From contig CM033115.1 of assembly GCA_019321725.1 (NCBI GenBank), positions 14,146,673-14,210,672 of the forward strand: a stretch of DNA of 64,000 nucleotides. The letters run 5' to 3'. The DNA is from Paulownia fortunei (Eukaryota > Streptophyta > Magnoliopsida > Lamiales > Paulowniaceae). The notes beneath the pieces are model-generated. The model did not search any database. It was not told the origin of the DNA and worked only from the letters and a program-made list of their open reading frames with translations. A program made the position numbers and the translations under genes. Shown here in pieces: positions 35,215-49,029 of this stretch; position 1 is the first letter of the stretch; each line of letters begins with the position of its first letter.

Positions 35215-35610
35215 ACTAATACAATATAAAATTACTACTTTTAGGCAAATGATTCAAATTGAAATATGTCATGTGCTTAGTGATATTCCGCCCCAAATAA
35301 TGCTAATTATGTTCCAAAACATAATGTCTTAAAAAGAAATACACAAACATCATGGTATCATAACATTAATTAACCTAAGAAATGTGAATATCCATATTTT
35401 CATGAAGTGATTACCAGGAAATTTCCTTCAGAATGCTTGAAGTTGCTTTGCTAGACCATTAATGGATATGCTAAGTACACAAGTGTAGAAACAGACTGAT
35501 CGCAGCTTTTATCTTACTTTTTTGAACTATTTAGGGGAATATTATAAGCCCTTTCCAGCACTTGAAAATATAGTAGTAATAACCGTTGCTGTTGATATCC
35601 ATAGTAAAAC
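35215..35610 (-). pseudogene. FKBP16-3 intron 1 fragment (segment copy 3, left piece)
   Basis: Matches 15220-15770, including ATTATGTTCCAAAACA, GATTACCAGGAAATTTCCTTCAG and CCCTTTCCAGCACTTGAAA. It has a single unit of the 131-base repeat that is doubled in copy 1. It contains no exon. It ends at about 35610, next to simple repeats and the retrotransposon nest. Confidence 0.75.
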
Positions 35611-35639
35611 AAAGTTTCTTCCCTTCATAGATTTTAAAA

Positions 35640-35900
35640 TATATATATATATATATCTTTAAAAATATTGCACAAAAGATACAAACTTTTTATATTTTAA
35701 ATTAGTATAATTACAATATATATATATGAATATACATATACATATAATGAAAATAAGACATGTATATTGCATGGGGAGTGTGGGAGGGGTTGCTTTGGTT
35801 CGAGTGGGTGGGGTGGGGTGGGGTGGGGTGGGGGGTGGTGTATATATGTGTACATGTGTATATGGGAATATATGTATACATAGATATATATGGCAAAATT
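35640..35900 (+). repeat. simple-sequence cluster: AT repeats and a GGGGT tract
   Basis: TA repeats at 35639-35656 and 35719-35727, then GTGGG followed by repeated GGGGT at 35805-35840, then TATATGTG/TACATG/TATATATA. The G tract meets a G-quadruplex pattern on plus. Apparent long frames across it are products of the repeat. Confidence 0.8.
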
Positions 35901-36339
35901 ATTTTTGTGTTGTTCATTTTGCGCATTGTGTCAAGTTGGCCTTTTCCCCCCCTCCCAAGTGCCACTTAGGCTGCCAATTAAGCGATTTTATCTTCAAAAT
36001 CGAAATTTCTCCAAATTGAAATTCATGTCAGCATCAACCGGTCTGTTCTAAAAATTCAAAATTTGCCAATTTATTATCTTGAATTCAATTTTTTAAAACG
36101 AAAAATTCTTAAACTCTAACGTAAAAGATGAAAAAATAACTTTGCCAACATTGCATCAGCCACGTTGCCAAACTGGTATTTGTGTGCTTGAAAATTTTAA
36201 TATAAAGAGGACCAGTTTTATAAATTGCTAAAACATTCATGCAATTTCAAATTAGTTAGTCATCTAAAATAAAAAAATACAAAATTTGTATATGATGTGG
36301 TATCATTCCAATGGATTGTACTCCTAAACAAATAAACTG
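35901..36339. other. AT-rich intergenic DNA
   Basis: Nothing recognisable: no coding signal, and no match to the segment copies that I can see. Confidence 0.4.
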
Positions 36340-36720
36340 CTACGGGGGTTATTGCCTGCACCACAATCAAGCATTAAAGGTGATAGGAGTTTGTTCGGCG
36401 AAAATCTTCTGACGCTCAAGTCAAATCTGGAATAGATAAAATTCAGAGAACTTAAGAGTTGATTAATGCTTAATAAATTTCATATCTTAGGGTTGAAGGT
36501 ATTTATAATGCTGATTCCAAGATCTTCGTGGGCTTGGATCTTGCGACCATATCACTCTTTGATGGGCTTAATTCATATGTTGGGGGCCCATCTAATTCAA
36601 TAATTTACGAATCGTATGGACCTGGCCCATTTAATATATTTGGACTCTTCCCATAATTCGAATAAACATCCTGAACTAAGTAAATTGAACCTTTTTGAAT
36701 TATGGCCCATCGGTGTCCAA
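36340..36720 (-). mobile_element. antisense LTR fragment, Tat-type Ty3/gypsy
   Basis: Contains TTGCCTGCACCACAATCAAG and, 55 bases on, CGGCGAAAATCTTCTGACGCTCAAGTCA. The latter is the complement of the TGACTTGAGCGTC(G/A)GA string that marks the 3' part of Tat-lineage LTRs in many plants. The same string is seen in sense at about 38300 and antisense at 49060. No internal region is attached, so it is a solo or broken LTR. Confidence 0.6.
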
Positions 36721-38239
36721 ATGCAAAAATATTAATTTCAAACATAAGTAGCTAAAGAAAAATTTGGATTAACTTCATTTATATTGAATATCATGGATAA
36801 TATAAATTTAGTTTTCTCACAAAAGAATGAAAACTAGTCAAAAAAAAAAATTATACATTCATCTCAAAATGAAACTGTCGGGAAATACCCCACGAGAATA
36901 CCCAAAAAATTAATGAAGAATTAGAAGAAAATGAACACTTAGATTCATATGGTCCAACTCTATGAAGCCTACATCTATAAGTGAAAATAGGGTGATCATA
37001 GTACAGTTTGACAATTTTTTTTACTAATTTCATACTGAATTAATATACGAGTTTACTAAATATAAATTTTAAATTGAGGTTTTGCTAAGTAAAATTTTAA
37101 GGCAATTACGGACGATTCAGCTGTTTAAAAACAATAAAAAAACATCATATAATTAATAATTATTTTTTCTTGTAGTGCCATACAATTGAGTTATTTAAGA
37201 ATTTGCTAGAAAGAAACAATTGAATCACAGTAAAAAGAGTAAGAATCAATAAAAAGGTATCCTTTTCTGCGCCAAAGCTATCAGTTGAACAACGGTTTCC
37301 ACTTTATGCTGGTTATTAGGTAACACAATCATTCTTATAAGAATTTTGTTATCTATTGGCATTGTTAACCAATTTTGACTTCAAAAATTAAAACTTATTG
37401 AATGATTTTGCTATATCTTTTTTTTTCTTACTATGTAATGTAAAATAAGAAAAAAGAAAAATAAATGAACTCCTAATAATTTCATTCAAAAATTTTAATT
37501 GTCTCACCGAAATGAGTAATGAATGCTGCTAGCAATTAGCAAACCTCGCCCATTCCCCACTGAGGAGACACAAATGAAGATTGAACTTAAAGGTCATGAG
37601 CAGTGCGGCTGGCATTAGGTGGGCAGTTGTTGGCGGTTTGGGCGGTTTACAATTTTTTCAATCCTCCACCGCACCTCCCAAGCAATGTGATTTTTGTTCT
37701 AATTTTTAAATCACAATTTATGTGGTAAATTATTATCAATGTGTGATACAATACAGTTTGGGAGGTTTTTTATATGATCATCCCTAAGTGAAGACAATGA
37801 ATCCAATTTAATTAAGAAAATAATAAAGAGTTTTATCTTACTCTCTCTACCATAACTTTAGTTCATCCAAACTCCTTCTACAAATATATAAAAATACAAA
37901 ACCATGCAAAACCTAGACTGGTTGGGTCTAAATAAAAAATATCTCCATAAAATCAAATAAGTAAAAATGTCAATAAACTTCAATTCAGATACAATTACCC
38001 AATTATAATTTGAGTCCAAAAAGAATTTAAGAGGTCCATCTCAATAGGCCCAAGTTCATGGGCTTAAGAGACCCTATTAACAAATTTGTAAGATGGGCAT
38101 ATTTTGATTAATTCCAAAAAATATTAAACCTTAGCACAATATGGCGTATAAGCTCATGAGGCCCAAAAATACACAAAAGGCCATTGAGTCCCAAGTTAAA
38201 TATCTATAAAAATACCCCTCCATGCTATTTTGAAGGTAC
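36721..38239. other. unassigned AT-rich DNA
   Basis: No gene seen. A short block at 37590-37790 (GCGGCTGGCATTAGGTGGG to GGGAGGTTTTTTATATGATC) has higher GC and possible short inverted ends, suggesting a hAT-like miniature element, but I could not define termini. The part from about 38000 may already belong to the 5' LTR of the element that follows. Confidence 0.35.
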
Positions 38240-41200
38240 AATATTTTACATTAGATATTTTTTCTTTTAGTCCTATGGTTTTTATATCTAGATCTTGTTC
38301 TCACTTAAGCATCGGAACGTCAAATTTGGGGAAATTCGGGACTCTTAACTATTTGTTTATGTTGTAGGTAGGGACTTATCTATCAATCAATCCTTGGTGA
38401 AGAGGGCTCGCAATGAGACAAGGTTCACAGAGGTCCAAAACTACTCCACATCATTTTGGCATTATCTATGAGAACCTTGCCTCGATATTGAGAATGTTGA
38501 CAAGGCCTAAAGCTAGAGAAGCCAGCACCCAAGCCACCCCTCAAAAGGAAGCAATTAATATAAGTAGAGTAGACCAGCTGTTGCAGGAGCTTCCACCCCA
38601 GTACCCTTGGGAGCTTTCAGGATCTTCCGTCACAGTAACGTCAAAAATTTCTGCCCAGCAAGATCCTACACCTTAGAAGCAAGGAGCCCAAGCTGAAGGA
38701 CCACAAGCTAGAATGGTTAATGTTGCAAATCGCATAAGAAGCCCTCTTTGTTTTACTAGAGAATACCTAAGTAGGAGCACTGGCATGGACTATAGCCTAG
38801 TACACAAGAAATTGCCATGGAGACCATCTCCCAATATTTGCTCTAAGGAGACAAGATTCATCCCTACCCTCTAGGAAAGAGGAGCCCATTAGAACAGGCC
38901 CCACAAATTGAGAAGAAGTTTTTAGTCGAGTGTCTCTCTCAGATAAAGACATACATAAGATATTAATAAGAAAAGAGGAGATTGGGATAACTTACCATAC
39001 AACGCCTCTCAAGAGAGAAGATGCATAGGTACAATAGAGTGTACCAGTAGCCACAAGTTTTTCCATCTGCTCCAAGACAAAGAATGCTGAGTGGAGCGAT
39101 AGTATTGCAGAGCACCTATAAGGACCCCTTAGCGTTGACATAGAATGCCTCAGTAAGAATGGGGACAAGAGCGATAGTCTACCATGATTAGGACAAGCTC
39201 CATGGAGTCATGAATCTGTGCCCCAGTGACCCTCAAGAGTGTCCATCGTCGTAGTCTCAAGAGCTCATGCCCCAACATCCTTCAAGAGTTTCCAACCTTG
39301 TGACCCAAGAAGCTAGCGCCCCTACGATGTTTGGGAATGTCTATCCTTGCGGCCCTAGAGTTCATGCCCTGGCAGTCTCAGAAGTTGCCGCTCTAATTGC
39401 CTTAAAAGTTTCCATCCCAATGATAACTAAGCTCACCCCCAACTTTCAAGAAGACTGAGACGAGATGAGAAAATGTGAAATAGAAAAAACCATAGGAAAA
39501 TAAAGTTAACATTTCAGAAGAAGCCAACATCTAAGTCACTCGCCCTAGGGGTTAAGATAACTAGACCAAGACAACTTGAAAAAATTCACGAAATAGAAGG
39601 ATTTACTTAAGAGTAATAGCTAAGTATCACTATCTAGCTAAAGAAGTGGAGAAGTCCCAAACGGCGCAACCCATAACATTACTCAATAAAGAAGGTCATT
39701 TGGAAGGGTACATGTCCCTCGCGGTAGTACTCCTTGAAGCAAAGCATGGATGTCGTCCCGAGAAGCAATCAAACATTAACTTAGAACTAGCACTGGGGGG
39801 CTACTCAGTCTTTAAGATTACAAAGTAGAAGCGGGAAAAGTACTTGAGGAGGAGGATCTGAGTAAAGGTGGAAGTAGCAATAAAAATTATCTAAGTGCTT
39901 GTCTAACGATAAAGTATTTTCCCTAGGAGCATTCTTTCTAATACTATCTTCCCTAAGAGCATTCTCCTCTAGTAAAGCGAGAAGGGCTTAACAACACCTT
40001 TCTTTAGTTCGGCGACAAGCACCTTTCCTTAGAGCGCACTCCCAAAGTTTGCAGACAAACATCTCCTCTAGAATGCACTCATTGAGTTCGACAACTAGTG
40101 TCTCCCTCTAAAGTGCAATCCTTCATTACATTGACGAGTGGCTCTCCCTGGAGTATAATTCATTTTGGAGCTTGCTCCTGTGAAGTAAAATCAGCACATC
40201 CTCTAGAATAATTAACTTGCGAGTGGTAAAGAAGGCATTATCAGCCATGTCCTTCATAGAAATCGAAACACCTCCCAGGTTACTAAAAGAATCGAGCAGA
40301 GTTAAAAAGGCCCCGTAGAAGAAAGTTAGAAGCTAAGCTACTTCCACATGATCTTCCATGGAAATGTTATCATCTAGTCCTTCAAGGAAGAAGAGCCTCC
40401 AATTACGAGAGAATATAAAGTGGAGATGATAACAAAAGTAAAGACAAGCGCCAACTAGCACAACACTAAATGGAGAAAATAAGAAAGGATTAGACCGGCT
40501 ACACGTCTTAATTAGCAGACATAATCAGTAATATTAGTTGGCTCTACGTCAGATAAGATAAACTCGATGCTCCATGCCTCGACCGACTCAACATTGTGAA
40601 TGGAAAACTTAACGACTTTAATGATCAACTAGTTTTCTCACATTGTACATCCACCAACAATCTTGGCTAACCCTACACCTTGGCTCACAACATCGACCAA
40701 GTCCATGGCTTAATTGGGTCCATGCACTGGTTGAGGTGAATATAAGATGATGAAATTCCCCACTCTTGAGGGGAAAAAAGAAACTACAAAAAGTCACGAG
40801 AAGGAGTGCGAAAGATATGCCAACACTTTGAAAGGTAGAAAAAAAAGTTCAACCTTGCGGAAAGAATCAAGTTCGGGTAAAAACAAAAGAGAACCGCATA
40901 CCCCCAACTCTCAAGAAATAAAAAAGTATATAGAAGAAATAATGACAAGACAGTAGGAAAGATAAGAAAGTTGATAGCAATAGAGAACTCATGTAAACAC
41001 CATTTATTTGGAGGAATTGGCTTTTATTACAAAAGCACAAAAATCTACCTTCCATGAAATCGAAGAGATAAAATTAATTATGCAATTTATTTTTTCTATT
41101 AGTTTCCCCACGGGGATTGATTGCATATTTTCTATTCCCTATAACAAATAAGGCTGAGAAAGCATCATTGTTGCATAGCACAATAATTTAGAAATTTTTT

Positions 41201-41875
41201 AAATTAAAAAAATAAAAAAGAGTAAGAGCCTCCCAAAGCCACAAGCTTTGGCTGAGGTTCAAAATCAACGTGTAAAGTTGCTAACCCTAGAGGTTATGGT
41301 GGCTGACTTCCTTAAGGCCAAGAAAGCTGTAGTTGACCCATATATCATAGACTCCTCCCTTGAGGTCATTGACAAAAGTCAAGCCTCGGAAGAAAGAGTG
41401 GCTCCTTTGAGGCCAAGAAAATTATAGTTGGCCCTGAAGATAAGAACTCTTTCCTTGAGGCTATTTGGCTAAAGTCAAACCCTTTTAACGAATCCATTTT
41501 TTCCTTTTAAAAATAAACAGAGATAACTCCAGCTTAGAGATTAGGGGATCGTGATAGTCTAACAACCTTGTTGACGAAGGTTAAAGGAAACAAAACTTCT
41601 TACCACACGAAGTCAAGGAAGATGGGTAAAGCCTAAGAATCCTTATCCCTATACTGAGTACGTTAAAGAAAAAACTTCTTTGCCCCAGTACTCGACATCA
41701 GGTTGATGTAAAACTCCCTCGACCTAGTACTTGAGAGGATGATGAGAAGTCACCTCAACCAAACTCGTATGAATCACGTGGTAAACATAAGCCTGAGACA
41801 CTATCAAAAATATCCTAAGGTGCCCAAACCAACATAGTGCGAGGTACTGCCTCAACTTGGGTGGTTTTTTGCCAA
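38240..41875 (+). mobile_element. decayed Tat-type Ty3/gypsy element (LTR end, gag and protease remnants)
   Basis: The end of a 5' LTR shows CTCACTTAAGCATCGGAACGTC at 38300. A primer site follows at 38457. Gag-like sequence starts at about 38413 (frames with RMLTRPKAREASTQ). At 40680-40830 broken frames read RPSPWLNWVHALVEV then MMKFPTLEGKKETTK and HEKECERYANTLK, the usual protease-to-RT junction (GRPWLN...KFPTP.G.GE...ARECY). No reverse transcriptase follows; instead 41000-41870 holds non-coding repeats (GGCCAAGAAAGCTGTAGTTGACCC). Two imprecise tandem blocks lie at 39230-39450 and 39960-40170. It is many mutations from function, perhaps a large retrotransposon derivative. Confidence 0.6.
38457..38476 (+). 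other. degenerate primer-binding site of the Tat-type element
   Basis: TGGCATTATCTATGAGAACC corresponds to the TGGCGCCGTCTGTGGGAAC site typical of Tat elements, with CpG sites decayed to CA/TA as expected after methylation. Confidence 0.55.
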
Positions 41876-41882
41876 GCGCAAC

Positions 41883-43348
41883 TGTTCGCGATTATTTTGC
41901 AAACCGCAAATGTATGATGTCAAGTTTTAATACAACGGTGAGTTGAGTATCATATCCACAAGAATTGTAATCAAGAATTACATCAAGTACCATAGTTTAA
42001 ATAGTTTCAATTTTATTTAGAAAATCAAATGATGATTGGTAGACAAAGTAGAGTAAGATAGAGAATGCAAATATAAGAGTGGAGTTCTTAGAAACAATAC
42101 AACAAACACCTTATGAGCAAGAAATTCTAGAGGAATGACTCACCTTATCATCACTTATGTTCTTCATTGCAAAACATACCAATGCAAGTCAACAACACAT
42201 GTAAGTTAAGAATTACTAAGTTCATCAATTTCCTCTCTCGAGTGTCGAATTAACTTGGAGTTCCAATATGAATTTCATTATCTCTATAAAAATTTAAGAA
42301 TAAAACTCTACAAAAGTTCAAGGAATTCTTCTTCAAAACTTTAAAGGTTTCATAACCTTCTCAACTCTATGATTTCTAGGTTGTGTTATCCTTATGATCA
42401 TGTATAATCTTCTCTCTCTCGAGTATTGAATCTCATATATCAAACAATCTCAATTAATGGCTAAATAATCTAGATGCAATACTAAACAAGATAACACAAA
42501 CAAGATGAATAACTTGAACTAATAATGATTGGAACTCAAAATATAGGATCAAATAAGGTTACATCATCCTCTTGAAAGAAGAGTTTAGTTAATCATAAAT
42601 GAATACAACTTCAAGAAATACATAAGAAAGAGCGTAAAAATTGTTTACCAATTTGTGAAGTGAGAGGAATGGTTGAAGTTCTCCTTGTCTCCAAGAATGG
42701 CTTCATTGGTTGATGCTAATCTTCTCTCCAACTTCTCAAAAAGATTGCTCCATTTTCTTTTCCAAAAACTCTTCCCAAAAACTCCTAAAAACGTCCTCCT
42801 TCTTCTTAGTTGTTCTCCGATCTTTTATCTCTACCAAAACTCTCTCTTTTTTGCAAGTTCTTTTAGCAATCATTTTCCCTCTTTTTAGCCTCATTTTTCT
42901 TTATTTATAACACACTTTTTTAGCTCATAAAATCTGGTTCAAGTGTCTCCCATCATATCTTCTTTATTCCCTTAAAATTGGGTGAAAAGAAAAGGTAGAC
43001 CATGTGCAGGAAATGTGACCATGCTGGGGCATGCATTTTATGCTGAGGCATGCTAGCTACTGGACTAGCATTCCACGACATGCCCAAACTATGCCACGAC
43101 ATGCATCTTTGTGCTTGTTTTTATTCATTTTTAGGCCATGCCGTGGCATGGTATGACTGTATCATGGCATGCCTTCATATTTTCATATTTTTGGCTTGTT
43201 TTATCCCTTATTTTCCTTCTTAACTTGTATTTTGGAGAGTTGTTTTGTAATGCATCAAAACACGTATAAAAACTAGATAAATTGCTTGAGATCAATCAAA
43301 TAATTAGTCTAGAAGTACTTAATTAGTTGCTATAAAACCAACTTATCA
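41883..43348 (-). repeat. 3' LTR of the Athila-like element
   Basis: 1,466 bases, bounded by TG...CA on the minus strand. The inner edge abuts the purine-rich tract at 43350-43363. The first about 900 bases (forward 41883-42790) align with 46028-46912. Confidence 0.7.
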
Positions 43349-46027
43349 AATACCCCCAAACTTGAAGATTTGCTTATCCTCAAGCATCAAACATGAATTT
43401 TCAATAACAATCCCTCTATGAATCAGGTTATCAAAGTCAAGAAAGACTTTTCTAAAATCTCATCTCAAATACTAAGTTTATATGTTAAAATGCATATTAG
43501 TTTCACTTAACTTCATGGTCTTGTGTGCTTGAGTGTGAAAGTAGTAGTTTATCAACTTGCATTTATCATCTAGATTGGTTTATAAAGCCAACTACTTTTA
43601 TTTGATCCACTTTTGAAATGCTTACCAAACTCCATAGGCTTATTTTTCACACTAATCTCCACTAATATATGTATATCATAACATCAAGGATTAAAAGGAC
43701 TTCCAAAGCTTGTATTGTGAGACTTGGGTAACGGTGGAAAGATATGAAATATTGTAGCTAAAAATTACTCATTTTACACAATCACACTAGAACCTTTACG
43801 AATGAGCACCAACTTCCTCATCAATCTCTTCATTTTGCTTTATTGAGCATCCCATTTTTCTTCTTTTTGATCTTGGATTACTCCCAAACTTATTTTTTTT
43901 GTTGCATACAATGAGGGTCTATTTGTTTTAGGGAGTTCAAATTATACACCTCAATTCATAATCTCTTCATTTTTATCATTTTTCAATCTTTTCTTCTCTT
44001 TATTTTCATATTTTTAATACTAAAATTCATTCAAGAATGATTGTGTATTTGAGAAGAAAAAGGGTCAAAAGTTAAATTTTTTCATAAAGCTCAATCATGT
44101 GTATGGTGTCCAAAGAATTATTTCAATAGGGTCAAAAGGGGATACTAGGAAATAATTCAAGTATAGGTTGACTTTAAAGGCTCAAACGGTCCAAAAATGA
44201 TCTAAATCATCTCCCTTATACTATGTTACCTAAGATTTCACCTTGACTAGTGATCCAACAAGTTCTAGAGGTTGGTGGGATCATTTAGGAAATAATTAGA
44301 CCTTTTAAACTGTCTCTAAATAATTAAATATAACTCAATAAACTACTTAGTGCATCAAGATTCATAAGACCTTATGAAGTAAATAAAACTAATTTTTGAT
44401 GTTTAGACACATAAACAAGCTTGCATATTCTAATATTCACTTTTTTCAAATATGCACATAGTTCATCACTAAACTTGACAATTAATAAACTAAACAAGTC
44501 AATGAATTAAGCTCAACAAGCTATAAACAAGCATTAAACTTTTCAAGTAACATGCAACTATCCTAAACTCCAGAACTCTTCCCCAAACTTAATATAAGCA
44601 TTATCCTCAATGTTTAAAGAAATAAAACACATAAGAAAGGGGAAATAGAAAACTCACATTTCAAATAGATGATGTCCTTAGAGTCCATGGGAGATCCATA
44701 CATATCACCAATGAGATATACATCTAAATCTAGAAATAGAACATACTTCAAAAACTAACTAAGAAATTATTCAAAAGTAAAGGAAACAAAGCGCTTGGGT
44801 TGCTTCCCAAGAAGTGCTTGGTTTACAGTCGTCAATCTGACTATTTTCTTTACTCATCCATGATCTAAAAATAAGTGTTTATCATGCCACGTCTTTGTGT
44901 GCTCTAAGAGTGTAGGTGATCCTTCTGGATAGACAAGGCGAGGATGATATGGAGTAGCATCAAGGGCCTTTGGATATCAACAAGTATATCCCCTATTACC
45001 GTGAATGGTTTTCTAAATATGGTAAAGATGTACCTATTTTTTTCCACATTAAAAATGAAAAACCTACAGAGTACAAGAATTGGTCACCATTCCTAAGTAT
45101 ATCTTGAATCACCCTAGTAGGTCTTGCTTAATCTAGTGCATGCTTTCTGAAATTAAATAATTAAATTGAATTAGTGCTTGCATCTAGGTCACATAATGCG
45201 ATTTCATAAGTAGAGTCTCCAATTGAACAAGGGATAATGAAACTCCTTGAATTGGTAAGCACTTGAGGTGACTTCTCTTGCAAGATAGCATTGCACTTTT
45301 TAATAGTTTCGTACTCCTTCATTTGTTGTTGCTGTGAGAGGATGTCATCATTATCCATCATAGAGTTTGTCACAACTTTGATCTTCTTGAGAAGTTGAAT
45401 GGGTTTGTAATGCTCCATTGGATTGATTTTCGTATCATTTGGAAAGTTTTCTTTATGTTTTTGGGCATTAATTTCAGTAGCAAACTATCCAATTTGAGTT
45501 TTCATTGATTTCATTTGAGCTTCTAAACTTAAAGTTAGCTGGCCCAATTGAGTCTCAATGTTGTCTGTCTTTGGTTCATTCTTATTCAATTGGGCTCTTG
45601 TCTCGCCAATGAAAGTGCTTAGCAAATCCTTCAATGATGTTTTTTTCTTACATTTAGTTTCCATAAATGAAGTACTATTGGATGTTATGGAATTCACTCC
45701 TTGAGAAGCTCCATCATAAGTCCAAGCTGTAAATTGGTTAAAAAGACTAGAAATTTGTGTAGCTAATTATGTATATGAATCTATCTCAAGAACACCGACA
45801 ACCTTATTAATGGAATACCTCTCGAAAGGCCATTAATATCTATTAGTGGCCATCTTTTGAAGAGTCCTAGTTTTACGTATACAAATACATATAACCCATT
45901 GCAAGATAAGACAACATTAAACTATGGGAAGAAAAAAAAAAGATAATCTAAACTAAAATTAAGACTAATTCATAATAATATTAATGCAATTATGATAAAA
46001 CAATCCCTGACAATAGTGCTAAAAACT

Positions 46028-46912
46028 TGTTCGCGAAATTTTGCAAACAACAAGTGTACAGTGTCAAATTTTAATACAATGGTGAGTTGAGTATCGTATC
46101 CACAAGGATTATAATAAAAAATTGTGTCAAGTACCATAGTTTAAATAATCCCAATTTTATATAGAAAATCAAATGATGATTGGTTGACAAAGTAGAGTAA
46201 GACAGAGAAAATGCAAGAGTGGAGTTCTTAAAAGCAATACAACAAACATCTCATGAGCAAGAAAATTCTAAAGGAACGACTCAACTTATTATCACTTATG
46301 TTCTTCCTTCCAGAACATACCAATGGAAGTCAACAACATATATAAGTTAAGAATTCTTAACCTCATCAATTCTCTCGCTCAAGTGCCGAATTGACTATGA
46401 GTTCCAATATGAATTTCAATATCTCTATAAAAATTCAAGAATAAAACTCTACAAAATTTCAATAAATTCTTCTTCAAAACTTCAAAGATTTTATAAGCTT
46501 CTCAACTTTATGATTCCTAGGTTATGTTATCCTCATGATCATATATAATCTTCCCTCTATCGAGTATCAAATCTCATATATAAAATAATTTCAATTAATG
46601 GTCAAACAATTAAGATGCAATATTAAACAAGATAATACAAATAAAATGAATAACTTGAATTAATAATGATTGGAACTCAAAACTTAGGATCAAATAAAGT
46701 TAAATCATTCTCTAGAAAAAAGAGTTTAGTTAATCATGGATGAATACAACTTCAAGAAATACTTGTTCACTAATTTATGAAGTGAGAGGAATGGTTGAAA
46801 CTCTTCTTGTCTCCAAGAATGACTTTCCTGATTGATGCTAATCTTCTCTCCAACTTCTCAAGATGATTGCTCCATTTTTCTCTCCCAAGAGTCTTTCCAA
46901 AAACCCTTTCCT
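46028..46912 (-). repeat. 5' LTR of the Athila-like element, truncated
   Basis: Aligns with the 3' LTR from TGTTCGCGA through the CTCCAACTTCTCAAGATGATTGCTCC region and then stops at about 46912, where unrelated sequence begins. The lost outer third would have held the LTR promoter. Confidence 0.7.
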
Positions 46913-49029
46913 TATGAATATTAGAAAATTCTTGTTTGTTAATGTGACTACAATCTTTATATATAAGTATTATATACGAGAGAATTAAAATTATGGGTAA
47001 TAGATTAAATTAATTCATAATAAATTAATTAAAGTTTGGGATCTTTAATCAAACCATTATTAGTGCGGTTCATTAATATTAAAAATGTGACAGTCTTATC
47101 TGGATTATTATTATTGCAGTTATATTATAGTGGAGACACTTTATATAATTGGATTATGTAGGACTAGACCAGATGTAATTTGAATTTTTACCTAATTTTT
47201 TTTTGTTGAAATTTTAAATAGCATCAATAGATGATCAATTTGATTGATCTAAATCCTAAGTGGTTATAGTCTCATATTAATTTCAATATGCTCTTTGATT
47301 TGCTCATTAAAGGTTTATTGGTTTGCATTCCTAACACTTGCATTTTGGGATCCTATTGGGATAGATATAGGAATGTAACTTGCAGATATGGAAACCATAC
47401 CTTCCCACACTAAGTGATAAGATAGTTTCCTTGTTTATTAATTCTAGAACATAATGGTTTGAATGCTCAATTTATAACTTCATTATAAATTAACTATTCA
47501 CTAGTGGATTAATAGTAAATAAGGATAAAGAGATAATTAGAGAGATTAACAGATTATTAAACCTAGCTCTATTTATGGATTATGGAGGATCAAACCAAGT
47601 GTAATAATTATATTTGTGGACTACTTTTTATTTTTTAGAGTAAAATAGTTCTATAGTCATAAAGTAATTCTAGATTTTTAGTAGGATAATTCTAAATTTA
47701 TTGGAGCTTGTAATAGTCTACAGATACCTAATCTACTTTCATAAATACTGTAATAGATTTTCCAACAAATTAAATTAGGCTTAATATTTATTGAAAATTA
47801 TCTCCTGATTGGGTGTCAAATAAAAATATCAAATAACGTTGGGAATATGCGAATTAAGCAAAATTATCTATCCTTATTATTAAATAGATATAAAGATATT
47901 TATTTTTGGTATTATTTAGAATTGTGAATTTTAGATAATTATATAAGAAGATAAAGATAACTTGTCTAAGAATTATAGTTATATTTATATAACAACTAGA
48001 GTAGAATTGGGAGACTAAAAATCAGTAAAATAGAAGGAGACACTTTCTCCCCCAAAGAGAATGGGTAGCGTAATTCCCAATCTCCTGGGGTTTTGCTAAA
48101 ATTTTCCTTCTACTCCATCAACCTAGTCTTGTGATTTTATGTGTTGAAAATATCACACGATAAAAATATACAGTGAGTAATTTGATTTGGTGTTTAGAAT
48201 GCCCTTGCGTTTTCATCTGTGTAGAGGCTTGGATTGAAAGCTTTATGATTTCTGAAGCTTTAGAAGAAAAGAAGAAGCATCTTCTCTCTATTAGGTTATG
48301 TTTTCTGAACATCTTTGTTTACATGTTTTACTATTTTACATATTAGGTATTTGTATTGCGATGATGAAGGTACATGAACTTTATTATTTTTTGTTCAATT
48401 CCTACATTCTGGATGATGAAGATTGTGGAGTAGAAGAGGAACTATGCATAGCGATGCATGATAGTCATGGCCGCAACGCCAATCGCTGACTTGCCAAACA
48501 TGCTGTTTGGCGCCATGCCACCAGTCAAAATTTTGTGAGATAAAAAGTTTAGCGCCGCGGACTTAATCCAGTATTAGCGGATAGTAAGCTCGGCATAGAG
48601 TTGTCGGTCGATAGCAAATTCGATGCCATTGCACTACCTATTTTGTTATTTTCAATTATGCTACAAATTTGGGTTGTACTTTAAATAACTTAGGAAATCC
48701 ACCAAAATATAGCTATTTATTTGTTTAGTTATTTTTATGTTCGTATGTGATATGAATTTCCATGCATAATGATAAGTTGTTTATTATACCCACTCATAGT
48801 CATTATAGAAGTTGATAATTTAGCTATAATATACTGACACTTCAAAAGAATCACTTTTATGATGTTGGACACGTATCAAACACCTTGTCAGACATAACAT
48901 CTTTCCTAAGTTATTGTAAAAAAAGTCAGCCTAAAAATATGAAAATTGATGTGGAAACTTTTGAGTCTTCGAGAGTCAACTCCTCATAAGTTGTCAATTT
49001 CTAAATAGGCTCCTACTTATGAAATTAAC
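46913..49029. other. unassigned repeat-like DNA, possibly remnant of another LTR element
   Basis: No coding region recognised. Two loosely similar blocks (about 47080-47200 and 47530-47640: GGATTATGTAGGACTAGACCAGATGTAAT and GGATTATGGAGGATCAAACCAAGTGTAAT) suggest internal repeats of an LTR-type element. A GC-richer patch at 48470-48650 shows nothing I can name. Confidence 0.35.

Larger units (their letters stand above)
41883..46912 (-). mobile_element. Athila-like Ty3/gypsy element, internally deleted
   Basis: The two LTRs are direct repeats: 3' LTR 41883-43348 (complement starts TGATAAGTTGG, ends GCGAACA) and a truncated 5' LTR 46028-46912 that has lost its outer end. Shared blocks include GGTGAGTTGAGTATC and CAAATGATGATTGGT. 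Next to the 5' LTR the minus strand reads TAGCACTATTGTCAGGGATT (46002-46021), a decayed TGGCGCCGTTG-CGGGGA primer site; next to the 3' LTR is a purine tract AAGTTTGGGGGT. The interior keeps a gag end (45485-45697, NIETQLGQLTLSLEAQ) and the protease (45161-45418: IIPCSIGDSTYEIALCDL then DASTNS). The protease motif DLGAS has become DLDAS and a stop follows. RT, RNase H and integrase are absent. Confidence 0.75.

Noticed and set aside
35726..36019. 97-codon plus-strand frame with many glycines and valines
   Set aside because: It is the translation of the GGGGT and TATATGTG simple repeats; overlapping frames on both strands are open for the same reason.
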